Of a DNA stretch of 64,000 bases, positions 16,001 through 26,120 are shown piece by piece. Source of the DNA: Zygaena filipendulae (lineage: Eukaryota; Arthropoda; Insecta; Lepidoptera; Zygaenidae). Position numbers and translations under genes: made by a program. Every line of letters begins with the position of its first letter. Within the stretch, counting starts at the first letter, position 1. The notes beneath the pieces were generated by a model. That model saw only the letters and a program-made list of their open reading frames with translations. It did no database searches and was not told the DNA's origin. Where the stretch lies: the NCBI GenBank assembly GCA_907165275.2, contig OU015661.1, forward strand, positions 1,557,501 through 1,621,500, given 5' to 3'.

Positions 16001-17967
16001 GTCTTCTCGAAATATTGAGAAAATATTTCAAAAAACAAATGTCCAAAAAGTATATAACCACTACGTTTCTTCTGTCTATTGTTGGTGAAAGAACCTCGAA
16101 AGAACCGACCTATAACAATATATAGGTTATACCAAAGCCAAACATGAGAAGATTAGTAAACTGGCAGAAAATTAAGCTCAAGGCTTCGCATCAATGAAAT
16201 CCATTTAATTCTGAATGGATAGAATTTGGCCCAAATGGTGAATACTGGGTAGATAAGTGGTACCACTTGAGCTTCACGGCACTATAATACTAATATTTCA
16301 CGGTTTCATAGCTTGCTATAGGGACTTGTCCCGGCTTTGCACGACAATGTTTATTTTCTATAGAACTCTTATAAAATTTCTTCATGTCTGTCTGTTTTGT
16401 AATAGCCATAATGGGTAATGGAACTGAGGAATATTGTGGATGTTTAAAAACCTGTGCCGTAGCACTAAAGTCTAAACTATAGAAATGCGTTTGATTTGAT
16501 ATGACTAAAGTTTGAATATTATTAATTTTTTGCACCCGTCTGACCTTTCATTAGCTTTATATAATTTGAATTACGCACCAGTGGCTCACTAAATGATTCA
16601 CAAGAAGTGATTAAGACGTGTAAATCAGTACCTATAAAAACAAATAGCTTAAGGTAGCCGCTTTGCGTGTTAAATGCTATACTGCCAATCTTTTAAAAAT
16701 AATATATCATACTGACCCAGGACCCTTATTTCGTAGGCATAGGGTTTTGTTTTCGCTGGAAGGGATATAATTTTACGTTACTTGCGATATTACGTATTGT
16801 GATTCACATTCTTATGGTTAGTTAACCAGTTGTGTTGAATTTTGTGATCTTATTGTCAAATGTCAAAAGAAACCAGTAGGCGATTTCTTGTTTTTGCAAT
16901 GTCACAACACAAGACAACGTATAAGTTATACAATTGAACTAGAATCTAATCACCAACCTTCCGTTCCTAGACCTGCTGCGGAGACTGTCATCGTCCCTGG
17001 TGCCCCAGCCCTTGCCTAACGCCGGCAACCCTAGCGAGCTGGTGCCTTTCATCATTCCTACGCCAGGCTGTTCGGTGCTGCGTGATTTGCGAGACGGCAG
17101 CTCTCTGCCTATAAAAAAGTTAAAGGTGACGAAACGTCCTACCAGAACAAAAAATTAGTGACCCTGCTCATTATCGCTATGACTGCGAGGTTTTCTCAGA
17201 AATCGTGAAAAAGAGTATAGGTAAGTAGTTACCTACACCTTTTAATAAAAGTTTCATTGATTTATGTAAACCACCAAAATTGGCCGTTATTGACACTTTT
17301 CGTTTCATTTTTTTGCAGTCAAGTTTCAATTTTGCCGAATTATCTTAAAAATATTGTCTTGTATCAATTTATTTTTAAAAGGTAAAGTTTGTAACTTTGT
17401 TTGCATGTAAAAGTAATCCGTGGAGCTATATAATAGGTATATTATATTACTAGCTGTTCCCCCGGCGGTTTCACCCGCAGTAATTTCGGAGATCCCGTGG
17501 GAATATCGGGATAAACAACAGATAATTTTTAGTGGGGTTCAGCGGTGGACGAGATATTTATCAAAATTGGACATAGATAAGCAATAGTGTGTTAACCCAC
17601 ACTGGAGAAATTTTGAGTAAAACGTGTTTTAAAATTTTAGCGCCATTTTGTGTCAACATTTCTTTGTGTTCAACATTTTTTTACATATTTAAACAATGTA
17701 ATAAGGTAAAAATATAATTAAAAAACGTTCTGTAACACTCAATAAATCGTTCTGTATCAATAAATTAATTATGTGGGTTAACATGTTATTGCTTATCTGC
17801 GCCCAATCAATCTTACCATTTCTCACTGGGGCATCTAAGGTCTCAGCAGACTTAGACACCGATCTGGAGAGAGCTGTGGGTGGCGCCTTCATTGGTGTGC
17901 CTTGCCGGTGATGGTACGCCATGTCACGGTGTGACTGTATGATCTGCAGATTCTTCAAAGCCATCAT
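1088..17967 (-). CDS. Kif12: KIF12-type kinesin motor protein, 12 exons, 3' end outside window
   Basis: A microtubule motor of the KIF12 type. Exons in coding order (minus strand): 17967-17817, 17108-16958, 14637-14542, 11742-11589, 10500-10369, 5384-5244, 4398-4257, 3872-3636, 3025-2910, 2831-2727, 2127-2010, 1310-1088. All junctions are GT/AG and reading phase is kept throughout, giving 588 codons plus two bases before a GTGAGT donor runs off the left side. The first about 130 residues are a Ser/Arg-rich extension. The motor follows, beginning near [12 protein letters not shown], with P-loop GQTGSGKT (exon 5), NASSSRSH switch I and DLAGSE switch II (exon 8), and [17 protein letters not shown] (exon 9). 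The [14 protein letters not shown] segment and the short neck leading to a Leu/Glu-rich coiled coil (exons 11-12) point to KIF12 rather than other kinesins. Exon 8 is strikingly GC-rich compared with its neighbours. Introns hold numerous transposon copies. The start is the first ATG of exon 1 (ATGATG). Confidence 0.93.
3080..3273 (-). mobile_element. Non-autonomous Helitron (Lep1-like)
   Basis: Reads as the reverse of TC...CTAG: the CTAG end with its CCGCGG hairpin is on the left, and an AAACAAACAAAC tract plus a TTATAATAGTAAGA end on the right. Lies in a kinesin intron. Confidence 0.7.
4551..5035 (-). mobile_element. Helitron-like repeat split by a retroposon-like insert
   Basis: The Helitron-type body (ACCCGCGGTAATTTCGG... 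to the AATCGGTTCAGTAGAT stretch) resumes at about 4959 (GTAGATCCATCGATTACCCC). The intervening DNA (4670-4956) ends in (AAAT)n and is flanked by the repeated word AGTAGAT (4663-4669 and 4957-4963), as expected for target-primed insertion of a LINE or SINE tail. Confidence 0.6.
5571..5759 (-). mobile_element. Non-autonomous Helitron (Lep1-like)
   Basis: CTAGCTACTTCCCGCGG hairpin end on the left, AAACAAACAAACTCGC tract and TAGTATTAGTAAGGA end on the right. In the intron between kinesin exons 5 and 6. Confidence 0.7.
6361..6430 (+). mobile_element. Truncated Helitron 3' end
   Basis: Only the terminal part is present: GGGTGAAACCGCGGGG hairpin followed by AACAGCTAG. Confidence 0.55.
6799..7157 (+). 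mobile_element. Helitron-like repeat interrupted by another insert
   Basis: Starts TCCTACTAATATTATAAACGCG and ends GGGTGAAACCGCCGGGCACAACTAG. About 6845-6965 is unrelated DNA (T-rich start, GGTTTGCCAACAGGTAC) that looks like the 3' end of a retrotransposon inserted into the element. Confidence 0.6.
7425..7556 (-). mobile_element. Decayed Helitron fragment
   Basis: Matches the Helitron body (CCAGCGGGAATTCCGGGATAAAAGTAC..., GATGATCGGTT) but lacks both clean ends. Confidence 0.4.
7562..7684. mobile_element. Short hairpin MITE
   Basis: Near-palindromic: AAGCCCGCTCCACATTCACG at the left and its inverse at the right, both followed by GCGAGAATCTTGCGAGAACG. The whole element could fold into one hairpin of about 40-bp arms. 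Confidence 0.65.
7690..8015. mobile_element. MITE, GATGTTGACTA family, copy 1
   Basis: Ends are inverted (GGGATGTTGACTA / TAGTCAACATGCCC). The middle carries two TGACGTCA (CRE-type) palindromes. A second copy is at 23403-23715. Confidence 0.6.
8328..8510. mobile_element. Palindromic MITE (CTCTGAGTGCGGC family), left arm deleted
   Basis: The right arm is complete, ending ACTCTGAGTGCGGCGG followed by TAA. The left arm keeps only GGCCGCATATAGAGTCACG. Confidence 0.55.
8706..8906 (-). mobile_element. Helitron-like repeat, second subfamily
   Basis: AGCTGTCCCCCGCTGCTTCAC end, GGGATAGAAAGTAGCC body and the AATCGGTTCAGTAGATCC segment shared with the copy at 4551-5035. Confidence 0.55.
9001..9229. 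mobile_element. MITE with CCCTTATTCACTATGACCA inverted ends
   Basis: Left end GGGCCCTTATTCACTATGAC, right end is its inverse (GTCATAGTGAATAAGGGCGC). A related copy begins at 63826 and leaves the window. Confidence 0.65.
9641..9877 (+). mobile_element. MITE, GATAAGCAATA family, copy 1 (237 bp)
   Basis: Inverted ends TGGACATAGATAAGCAATAG and CTTATCTGCGTCCA, with GTTAACCC near both. Flanked by AG on each side, taken as a 2-bp target duplication. In a kinesin intron. Confidence 0.75.
10683..10955. mobile_element. DNA transposon relic, GTGGCGGATTTACC ends, copy 1
   Basis: Left GGCAGTGGCGGATTTACCC, right CAGCCTGCTGGTAAATCC. Internal GCCGCC runs. The larger relative is at 43592-44566. Confidence 0.5.
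10993..11200 (-). mobile_element. Non-autonomous Helitron (Lep1-like)
   Basis: Near-complete: CTAGCTGTGCTCCGCGG hairpin end to AATATTAGTAGGA end, set between A and T on the plus strand as expected for Helitrons. Confidence 0.75.
11220..11572. mobile_element. MITE, ACAACGTGTTAATGAATTAA family, copy 1
   Basis: Inverted ends ATACAACGTGTTAATGAATT and its inverse. The core has GGCGCGTACGCCGCGCGC. Directly follows the Helitron to its left. Confidence 0.65.
11803..11990 (-). mobile_element. Decayed Helitron fragment
   Basis: AGCTGTTCCTCGGGGTTTGACCCGCG resembles the 3' hairpin end; the remainder is too diverged to bound. Confidence 0.3.
12285..12425 (+). mobile_element. Retrotransposon 3'-tail-like segment
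   Basis: Contains GGATCGCTAGTAAAGCGATAAGACCGCC followed by a T-rich run and CAATAAAGAG, the kind of tail seen at the 3' end of insect LINEs. No coding part remains. Confidence 0.35.
12462..12698 (+). mobile_element. MITE, GATAAGCAATA family, copy 2
   Basis: Same ends and length as copy 1; flanked by TT on each side. Confidence 0.75.
13120..13316 (+). mobile_element. Helitron-like repeat
   Basis: Ends CGCGGGTGGAACCACGGGGC then ACAGCCAG. The body resembles the copy at 14745-14943. Confidence 0.5.
13499..13706 (+). mobile_element. Non-autonomous Helitron (Lep1-like)
   Basis: TCATACTAATATTATAAG start, GGGTGAAACCGCGG hairpin and CTAG end, preceded by A and followed by T. Confidence 0.75.
13843..14481 (+). 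mobile_element. Helitron with a nested MITE
   Basis: Starts TCCTTACTATACTTATTATA and ends GCGAAACCGCCGGGAACAGCTAG. The body is split by a separate element at about 13944-14392 with GGGTTGCCAGG inverted ends. Confidence 0.65.
13944..14392. mobile_element. MITE with GGGTTGCCAGG ends, nested in a Helitron
   Basis: Left end GGGTTGCCAGGCGTCCAAAT, right end is its approximate inverse (GGCGACCTGGCAACCC). GTCCGG words repeat near both ends. A target duplication was not obvious. Confidence 0.55.
14745..14943 (+). mobile_element. Helitron-like repeat
   Basis: Ends GGGTGAAACCGCGGGGCACG then GCTAG. Lies just upstream (in gene sense) of kinesin exon 3. Confidence 0.6.
15338..15537 (+). mobile_element. 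Non-autonomous Helitron (Lep1-like)
   Basis: TCCTCACTAATATTATAAA start, GTTTGTTTGTTTG tract, GCAGGTGAAACCGCAGGG hairpin, CTGG end (CTRR type). Confidence 0.65.
17450..17525 (-). mobile_element. Truncated Helitron 3' end
   Basis: CTAGCTGTTCCCCCGGCGG and the first body bases only; cut shortly before the MITE at 17568. Confidence 0.5.
17568..17805 (+). mobile_element. MITE, GATAAGCAATA family, copy 3, next to a splice donor
   Basis: Same ends; flanked by AT on each side. Its right end is only about 10 bases from the donor of kinesin exon 1 (donor GT at 17816-17815, minus strand). Confidence 0.75.
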
Positions 17968-18599
17968 TGGAGCGGTCGCGCATTCTTTTTAATAGACTTC
18001 CAAAAAATGAGGAGGTTCTCAATTCAACTGTCTGTTTTTTTTTTGTTTAAAGCACTCGGTTTACGTAGGTATCGTTGAAATTAGTATAATCTTTAACTAT
18101 ATTTTTAAATACTATATGTAAAAAGTTTTTTACTTATATTTTGATGATTTTACAATCTCAGAATTTTGATTTTTGAAGTGTTACTGATTTGAAAAGCATA
18201 TAAATATATTTTTAATGTACAAGTACATTTTTATTACATAGGTGCAGGTAAATGGATGGTAACTACGAGTACAGGCATATTGGATTTTTTAACACTTTTA
18301 CATATTTATGCGGGTGTAACATGTTTGTGATTCATTAGGTAAGATAACTACAACATTTTTGTCATTAAATAAGTACTTTCCATGTATGTACCTAACTTCG
18401 AACAATTAAGTGATATTTTTTGTTAACAAAATATCATACGCGAAGTCTATGCTATCGACAATATCTTGACAACGTGTGAACTCTCACATATGCTACAAAA
18501 TTAAATATTTTACAACATTTGTACAGTTTTCGTTATATTATTTAATTTTATTTGATAAACCACTTTCAAAAAGGTCCCTGTTTGAGAAATTAAGATTTT

Positions 18600-18735
18600 A
18601 AGTGACAGCGCACGCGGAGTTAAGAAAAAAGGCGGGAAATGGAAATCGTTTTTCACAAGATGGCGGCGCGGCTACTCTCGCCGCGCTCTAGGCTCAGACT
18701 GAATTGCTTTCAGGCTGTGCGGTTAGACTGGTTAG
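18600..18735 (-). promoter_or_regulatory. Probable kinesin promoter region
   Basis: A GC-rich patch upstream of the kinesin start codon, in otherwise AT-rich DNA. It contains AAGATGGCGGCG (a YY1-like core) and GCGGGAAA (an E2F-like core). It lies about 0.65-0.75 kb upstream of the ATG, so either the 5' UTR is long or an unseen UTR intron exists. No TATA box is evident. This is a call from composition and motifs only. Confidence 0.35.
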
Positions 18736-19182
18736 ATTTGTTTATCGAATAGAGGTTTTTCATGTTGCCGATAAAAGCATATAAGTTAAATTATCGTATT
18801 TTTCATATTGTTATTACAAGCAATTGTGCCGTGTCCGACAGAGTGGGCGGCCTATAAGGTTGTCCAATGTTATATAGTGCCATAGAATTTTAGTGCGATG
18901 TAACTCTGTGTGACGAATGTTTCATTCGTTCGTTTAATTATTTCATTTAATAATGATTTTGCATTTTTTTTTAAACAATTAAATAGGTATGGGAGGTGAG
19001 AATAAAAAACAAGGAAGACGCTTTGAATAATTTTAAAAATGTTTTGAAACTTAGTTTATTTACTAATAATATAAATGTGAAAGTTTGAAGATAACGTTTT
19101 TCAGTTAAATCACCTATAGGTAAATATGAAATAAAAAGTGTGATGGAACCATGACCAGCCGGGCTAAGATGCGCAAGACGAC

Positions 19183-19271
19183 AAAATTTTATCGAGCCAT
19201 TTTATCGATTCTCGTCGACATATTGTATGGTTTTGTCGACGAGAATCGATAAAATGGCTCGATAAAATTTT
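19183..19271. repeat. Perfect 37-bp inverted repeat
   Basis: Arms 19183-19219 and 19235-19271 match exactly, separated by a 15-base spacer, with further inverted GCGCAA/TTGCGC outside. Could be the core of a hairpin MITE or a cruciform-forming site. Confidence 0.8.
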
Positions 19272-19393
19272 ATCATGTTGCGCATTTTATGCCCCCCGCA
19301 TATAAGTCCTCGGCGCGAACGTGATTTCGCGCCGTTCCGCACCGCACTCGTCGATTGTTTTTGTGTTTCAATTTCAAAACTATTGCCCTTAAG

Positions 19394-19460
19394 CTAAGGT
19401 TTCCCTGCAGTTTCACCTGCATTAATTTCTGAGTTCCCGTGGGAATTCCTGTTAAAATAC
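19394..19460 (-). mobile_element. Decayed Helitron fragment
   Basis: AGTTTCACCTGCATTAATTTC...GTGGGAATTCC resembles the 3' part of the Helitron family. Confidence 0.35.
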
Positions 19461-20747
19461 CCTTTGACCCTCACAGCAAAAATTGTGCAGAACGTTGAGA
19501 AAAATTAAATAAAACAGTTAATTTTCCAAAAAATTAATTCATTCATAGAATATATTTATATCCCGATAAAACTGTAGAGTTTCCTTGCATCAAAAAAGTT
19601 ATACCTATAGCTGTACCTACCTCACCTACCTTATAAAATTTGCGTATCTATAGATTTTATTATTATTAGACATACCTATCCTACCTACCATAAAATCACG
19701 GAGTAGAGTGTAAGCAATTGAAAAGGGTGTGGGGTCGATGACCCGAGCTGTCCCCTGTCCAGTAATATAAGCATATTATGTAGTATGTACACTAGTTGTT
19801 GCTATCGTTTCGGGGATTCCCTAAGAAACTTCTGACATAGATAAACCCTGCATTTCCAACAAACAATAATATTTTGAGGATTCGTTTCGAATTGAATTTT
19901 AATATCGGCAACACACCAAAAATATCGGTTTATTTGGGTGGGTATCGGTTTTTAGGGGTGGCTCGATTGGCGATGACCCAGTTGCCACTAATTCGGTTTG
20001 ATGAATTACATCCATCACCCCCATTCATGACAATTTCATGTCATGTGCTACGTAAACTCTATCTCTACAAATTGGTAAAAAATAGGTTAACAGAAAAAAG
20101 AGCGGGAAATATGGAGTATTTTACTGCTTTTCGTGTTAATATTTAAATAATAAAAAGTCGTTAAGGTTTCATAAAAAATTTGAAGAAGACTCTTCATTAC
20201 TAAATAATAAATATCTTGTCCGTCTCGAAAACTGCAGCTTTTTCAAAACTGAGAGAAAGAGCCTTGGTCAGATAAATCAATTTATCAACAAACTATCAAT
20301 TTGCAAGACCAAAACACTGACGATATGCTGTAGATATTACAGAGTACTGGAGGAAAAGGGTTGCATTTCTGGAAAATAAATAGATAAGTGGAAGTCCGTT
20401 TTTCGCCCGTAACAAAAAGTTTAACAAAAAGTTTTATCTACTAAGTAGGTGAGAGCTAGGAGTCTCTCATGTTTCAGTCAACTAAACTACGGAAAAAACG
20501 CAGGAAAAAATCTTCCATAGTCCAGTCAACTGCAGTTTTACTATGGAAAAAAGTGCGAAAGTTCCGTTATTCTAATAATAATAAATGAAAATTGAATATT
20601 AAAAAAGATGTAATATCTAGTTGTTGTTTTTGCAAGAATATACAATATCTTATGGCCCGCGAGGTTTCACTCGGGTACCTATATGCCGTAAAAACCAAGC
20701 GTTTTCAACATTTTAACTCCCTCAGGAGTGGATTTAAAAAAACCTTT

Positions 20748-21384
20748 AGGGTAAGGTGGGGTAAGACGGGGTAGCGAGGTAAGATGGGGACCGTATCAAA
20801 ATAGATAATGCAGTGTCACTAGAAAATATATTGTAACGCCATCTGACGGCACTGAGCAGTACTTGTCAGTGTCACAAAAAGTTTGGTCGTTGTAGTGCAC
20901 GTTTCCATTTGGTAAGTATGTTTATTTAATTTTAAGTGGTTTTATCTAACTTTTGACGTATATAAAGTGCGTGACTTTATTATATTACGTCTACTGAAGG
21001 ATGGATCACTTGCCAAACTTGCAGTAAGTGGGCGCATTGTGGCTGTGCAGGAGTGGAAGATAACGATGACGAAGCCATTCATATCTGCCCGGTTTGTGAA
21101 GATGATGACGTTTAAATATCCTATAAATCCTATAAAATCCTATATCTTACCCAAGGGGGTGCAGGTGCCCCGTCTTGCCCTGTAGGCGGGGTAAGATGAT
21201 TTAGTTATTTTTTTAAAGTTGATATTTTTATGAGAAGAATCATATTTTTTGTTTTGACTGATTATAATTAAAGGAAGAAAGACTGATTATATTTTTAATA
21301 AAAGTTCCTACATTGTGCAATTACAAACGGATGATTTATTCATAAAATACCTTAAGGTCCCCGTCTTACCCCCCCTTCCCCTAT
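20748..21384 (+). mobile_element. Pogo-like DNA transposon relic with GTAAGACGGGG ends
   Basis: Left end GGGTAAGGTGGGGTAAGACG, right end the approximate inverse. Inside, 21002-21115 encodes a short PHD-finger-like tail. Such a zinc-binding tail is found at the C terminus of some pogo/Tigger-type transposases. The catalytic part is missing, so it cannot move by itself. Confidence 0.5.
21002..21115 (+). pseudogene. PHD-finger fragment of a transposase
   Basis: Frame from TGG at 21002 to TAA at 21113-21115 reads WITCQTCSKWAHCGC..., then an acidic spacer and ICPVC. The C-x2-C...W-x-H...C...C-x2-C order is that of a PHD zinc finger. No start or upstream domain is retained. Confidence 0.5.
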
Positions 21385-21781
21385 AGTATTATATTATCTG
21401 CGCCTTTGTTGGCATTTATATTTAAAACGCACGTTTGTGTGGTAGAGTTAGAATTGTTTTATTGTTCTTCATAATCGATGGTATAATAGGTAAGTAATTA
21501 TTTAACTGCATTTATGTCGGAAACTCACATGTCATAATATACGTTCGCAACCCCTAACCTTGAGTGGATTTCGCAAATAAGTAAATTTCTCTATTGTATA
21601 CCTATAGCTGCAGTTATATTAGAGAAAATAAATATATATTTTTAAAGTTATTCTAAGAAGATGTTATTCTAAGCATGACCCTTGTACATGATTACTTTTT
21701 ACTTTTTTTCCTTTTTTTGTTGTCCTTGTGTGCATTAATTGTTAAATAAATAAATAAATAAATAAGATTAATTATTACCTT

Positions 21782-21971
21782 CTAGCTGTGCCCGTGGTTT
21801 CACCCACGGTAATTTCGGAGTTCCCGCGGGAATTCCGAGATTAAAAGTACCCTATGTCCTTCTCTGTACCCCTGACAACATGCATGCCAAATTTCATCTA
21901 AATCCGTTTTTGCGTGATTGAGTAACAAACATCCAAACATCCACACTTTCACATTTATAATATTAGTAGAA
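21782..21971 (-). mobile_element. Non-autonomous Helitron (Lep1-like)
   Basis: CTAGCTGTGCCCGTGG hairpin end to AATATTAGTAGAA end; near full length. Confidence 0.75.
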
Positions 21972-22285
21972 TTTATAAATGATTTCAAAAAAGAGAAGTT
22001 TCTATGTTCGACTTTATATTTTTTGTGTGAAAACTAAGAGTTCAAATAGTCAATATTTTATCCTCTTTTGTGCAAGAGCATTAGACCGGGACACCCTATA
22101 TACCTACCTACCTACTCGTAGTAAGTCATGCGACAAGTGTTAAAACAAATTTAAGAGATGAATATTTATAGGAAGCTTTGGTTTACTGATTTTTTATGCT
22201 TTTTAGTGTATTTATATGGAAATTTATTTTCTTTTGTTTTACTGTGGTGATTGATACCAATAAAAGTTTTTTTTTAATTTCCTTT

Positions 22286-22659
22286 ATACAATGTGTTAAT
22301 GAATTGACTGAAAACTAGAAATTCGTTTGTTCAGAATCGCCTTCCGAACCAATCGCACCATGTTTTAATATAGGTTATATTTTTACATTTTTACTAGCCC
22401 ATGTCTAAATTTATTCATAATACAATATTTGGCGCGTACGCCGCGCGCCGTAGCAAAAAAATGGAATCAGTCATTGACACGTAGCGCGTAGGCGCGGGCG
22501 TAGCGCTTGAAATTTCGTAGATAGGTCACCTCCAAACTTATGTTGAATAACTTTTAGACTATTAATTTTTTCGACATAATTTATATTTTAATCACATTAT
22601 TGTTTATTTTTTTAAATAGGGTGTATCAGGTTCTTGGTCAATTCATTAACACGTTGTAT
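22286..22659. mobile_element. MITE, ACAACGTGTTAATGAATTAA family, copy 2
   Basis: Co-linear with the copy at 11220-11572, same GC-rich core and same inverted ends. Confidence 0.65.
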
Positions 22660-23182
22660 ACAGGTTTAGCCCGAAAGGGCATACCAAACTGTAAGAATGT
22701 CAAAATGTTAATGTTATGTGTTAATTGTCAGCATAAAAAAAATGACAATTTGCTTAAATTTTTTATAATTTCAGGTTGAAAATGTAGATATACCTATACC
22801 TAAGTATACGTCGATGTCGTCACGAACCTTTAAACATACATCTACTTATATTAAACATTCCTGACAATCCCACTGATAAATATCTACTTTTACAGTAGTT
22901 TTAGTGACGCTACTTCTGTAGCACTAGTCATATACATATTAAAGTCTCGGAATTTAGTGAGTGAAATGTTATATTTTCGAATTTATATAATAGGTAGGTA
23001 CCAAGTATGTACCTATAATATTATTAACCTTGCACATCACAAAAACAGCACACCGAAATAAAAGCTTTGATGAATAACAACTATAGGCTAGAGGTCATTA
23101 AATATCGTGACTCCATTGTGGAGTCATTAATTACGCACTGGTATTTATTTAAACATAAGCTTACATCCTACCGTCAATACAC

Positions 23183-23255
23183 GGCGTCTGCATGGTTCGT
23201 TGGTTAACAAAGCACGCAGCGACGTGTTGGTCGCGGTTCGATACCTCTTTTTTTG
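23183..23255 (+). repeat. Possible tRNA-derived SINE head
   Basis: TGGTTCGTTGGTTAAC resembles an A box and GGTTCGATACC fits a B box at roughly tRNA spacing, but no full cloverleaf is evident. Read as a SINE head rather than a tRNA gene. Confidence 0.3.
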
Positions 23256-23402
23256 CTATCAACGTATGGTAACGTACCTACCTGTAACGTAATTTTGGCG
23301 GTCCTGACTCCAATATCAGTCACGATACGTCATATCTAGTATGATAAAAACATTTGACGCGTTGAATTGAAATGGCAAGAAACGGAAGCGATGCTTATGA
23401 AA

Positions 23403-23715
23403 TGGGGATGTGGACTACTTTTGAAAATAAAAAATTCTAATTAGAAATACGTATTTTTTGCTTTTTCAAATAAATTAAAATATAGAGAGATAAAGCGCAT
23501 TAAAGTTTAGGGTGAGGGGGTCGTGACGTCACTAACCGCTAAAACCACCATACAAACTGTCAGAATAGTGACGTCCGCGTTCACACGAAATTTCAGTTTC
23601 AACTCAATATATCGCCGTCATTTTTTGATTACGCAAAAAAAGAAAAAATACGTGTCCAGTATTTTTTAATAATCTACAAGACGGACTAAAAATTAAAAAT
23701 TAGTCAACATGCCCA
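23403..23715. mobile_element. MITE, GATGTTGACTA family, copy 2
   Basis: Co-linear with the copy at 7690-8015, including the GGGTCGTGACGTCACTAACCGC segment and the TAGTCAACATGCCC end. The first intact CRE palindrome is kept and the second is altered. Confidence 0.6.
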
Positions 23716-24055
23716 TTGGCAACGAGGGCAACATATTTTAAGTAGCTATTTGATCACATCATGGAACTTCCAAAATAAACCAGTTTCCACGCATAATATC
23801 TCGATTCTCTATGTTTCTATGTTATCCTAGCATGTTTATGATTTTTTTCAGAAATTACACAATCTATTTTTATAATTCTTTTACTGAGATATCTGGTACT
23901 ATTTAAATGTTGAAGTACGGCAATTATTAGATCAGCCATCTAGCAGCGAGTAGTAAAACGAAGCGGAAGAACGAAACTTTATAACCTTAGTACGTTTCAC
24001 TAAGTAGGTACCTATTAAAACATACGGAAGTTGTTTCCATAAAAAAAAATATTAA

Positions 24056-24255
24056 TAACTGTGAAAGTGTGGATGTTTGGACGTTTAGATGTTTGGATGT
24101 TTGTTACTCAATCACGCAAAAACGGCTGAACGGATTGGGATGAAATTTGGCATGCACGTTGTCAGGGGTACAGAGAAGGACATAGGGTACTCTTTATCCC
24201 GAAATTCCCGCGAAAACTCCAAAATTACCGCGGGTGAAACCGCAAGGCACAGCTA
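24056..24255 (+). mobile_element. Helitron (Lep1-like), start degraded
   Basis: GTGAAAGTGTGGATGTTTGG... body and GGGTGAAACCGCAAGGCACAGCTAG end. Confidence 0.65.
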
Positions 24256-24608
24256 GTATAGTTAAATAAGGTTACGTGGTATAGTGCTATTCAAAATGAT
24301 TATGTCAAAACTATGCAAGGAAAATTAATACTTAGTAACTCCAAAATTACCTAATGGAAACAGATCATAGAGTAGTCTTAAGTTTAACAATAGGGACAGA
24401 CTTCCTCTTCCTTGCTCTGAACTTGTTACTACACTTGAATCAGAAAAAGTCTCATTGATTGACACGTTAATTACGCGAATTACGCTGACAATGTGGTGTT
24501 GGTTAGCTTCATGATGAAGCACATTGGTCTTACAAATCCTTTTATTTACATTTGAGACGCATCATTTCTTCAATTTAGTGCCACTTGCCAATATGAATTA
24601 CTTACCTA

Positions 24609-24845
24609 TGGACGCAGATAAGCAATAACATGTTAACCCACAAAATGAAGTTATTGATTCAGAACGATTTATTGAGAGTTAGAGAACGTTTTTTAATTAT
24701 GTGTTTACCTTATTACATTGTTTAAATATGTAACTGAATATTGAACACCAAAAATTTGACACAAAATGGCGCTATAATTTTAAAACTTTAATTTACTCAA
24801 AATTTCTCCAGTGTGGGTTAACACACTATTGCTTATCTATGTCCC
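24609..24845 (-). mobile_element. MITE, GATAAGCAATA family, copy 4
   Basis: Reverse orientation (starts TGGACGCAGATAAGC, ends TATCTATGTCCC); flanked by TA. Confidence 0.75.
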
Positions 24846-26047
24846 TATATCCTTTAAAAGTATTAAGTACCTACAATCTCTAAAATGGAGGTAAATAATA
24901 TAATATGATATTTTTATAATATTTCTGCAGCATTTTATCATAATGTTCCAATTCAAATTTTATAGCAGGTCCATAAGGCCTAAGGGTCTTATGTTGCAAT
25001 CTGTGGTTGCAATGCTCTCCGTTAGTTTTTTTAAACTTCTTGTAACGTATAATATCTATACTTAGGGAATGCTGTCGACTATGGCTATCGACTTCCGACG
25101 ATTACCATCAAGTACGAGATGTGGACCTTCAAATGTTCAAACCATAGGCCTCGACAGCGATGGACGGAGGAACAAAGAAAAAAAAACAATTGCCACAATT
25201 ATTATAAGCGGGGGACGCACAGGCAAACAGGTCAGTCCACTATGCGCCTTTGCGCAATACACTGCGTGTGAAAATTTGAAAATTAAAAAAAAAGCACTAA
25301 CGTAGTTTATATTTTTGTATCCCCAAAATAATAGTGGCCAGTTGTAATTTATCAATCGTCATGTATACATGACAAACGGTTATTGTTTTTTTTTTCCATG
25401 ACTAACTGGTTCTTCGGTCAATGCCGCAGCTGAGGATGAACTTATCAAAAGCTTTAGTTTAGTTTTGATTTGCTATAAACGTGTAAAACCAATAAGAATT
25501 GAAGATGAAACGGTTAAAGATATTGGTGAGTTATTTTTTTAAATTATGCCTCCTATAATTACGGCGCATCTGCCATTCTGCAATCAAATGCGCTCAAGCA
25601 AACATTTTATTTAAACAATGTTAAACCTTTGTCTGAGTACTGTATAGTTAGTCGGTAAAGCAATTATAAATCGATTTAACCGATAGCTATCTGTATATCC
25701 GTTGTAGTGTCGTGTAAAGCAAAGATGGCTTAGTGGAACTAAAAATAGAGTGCATCGGAAAGGGGGAGCCAAGCTGCACGTATCAAAGAGTGCGTGAAAA
25801 CTTCTAATATTTGTTTTTCGCAATGTTGACATTTTTTTTTTTTAAAGCTTTTTAAAGATATAAAGAGTAAGGTTTAGAACCCTATCATTTACCTGCATCT
25901 GATTACATGTGAGGTCATTGTTTACGATTCAAGGATGTGGACTTTTCACAATAACCTTTGAGAAATGCATTTTATCAGATCAAATTATCTGAGTCAGGCT
26001 CATCCTAAACATGCGTTAAAAGATATTGTCTAGAAGCACGCAAAAAT

Positions 26048-26120
26048 GTGGCAGTTTTGTTTTTAAAACCTTTACTTACCTAAAACTAAGTAATCATTAA
26101 AACAACTCTGAGTGCGGCAG
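26048..26120. mobile_element. Palindromic MITE, right-arm remnant
   Basis: TTTACTTACC...AAGTAATCATTAAAACAACTCTGAGTGCGGCAG, the terminal part of the family at 37963-38201. Confidence 0.45.

Noticed and set aside
25069..25355. Overlapping plus and minus frames of 72-78 codons
   Set aside because: No codon bias, domain, or splice context; chance frames in intergenic DNA.
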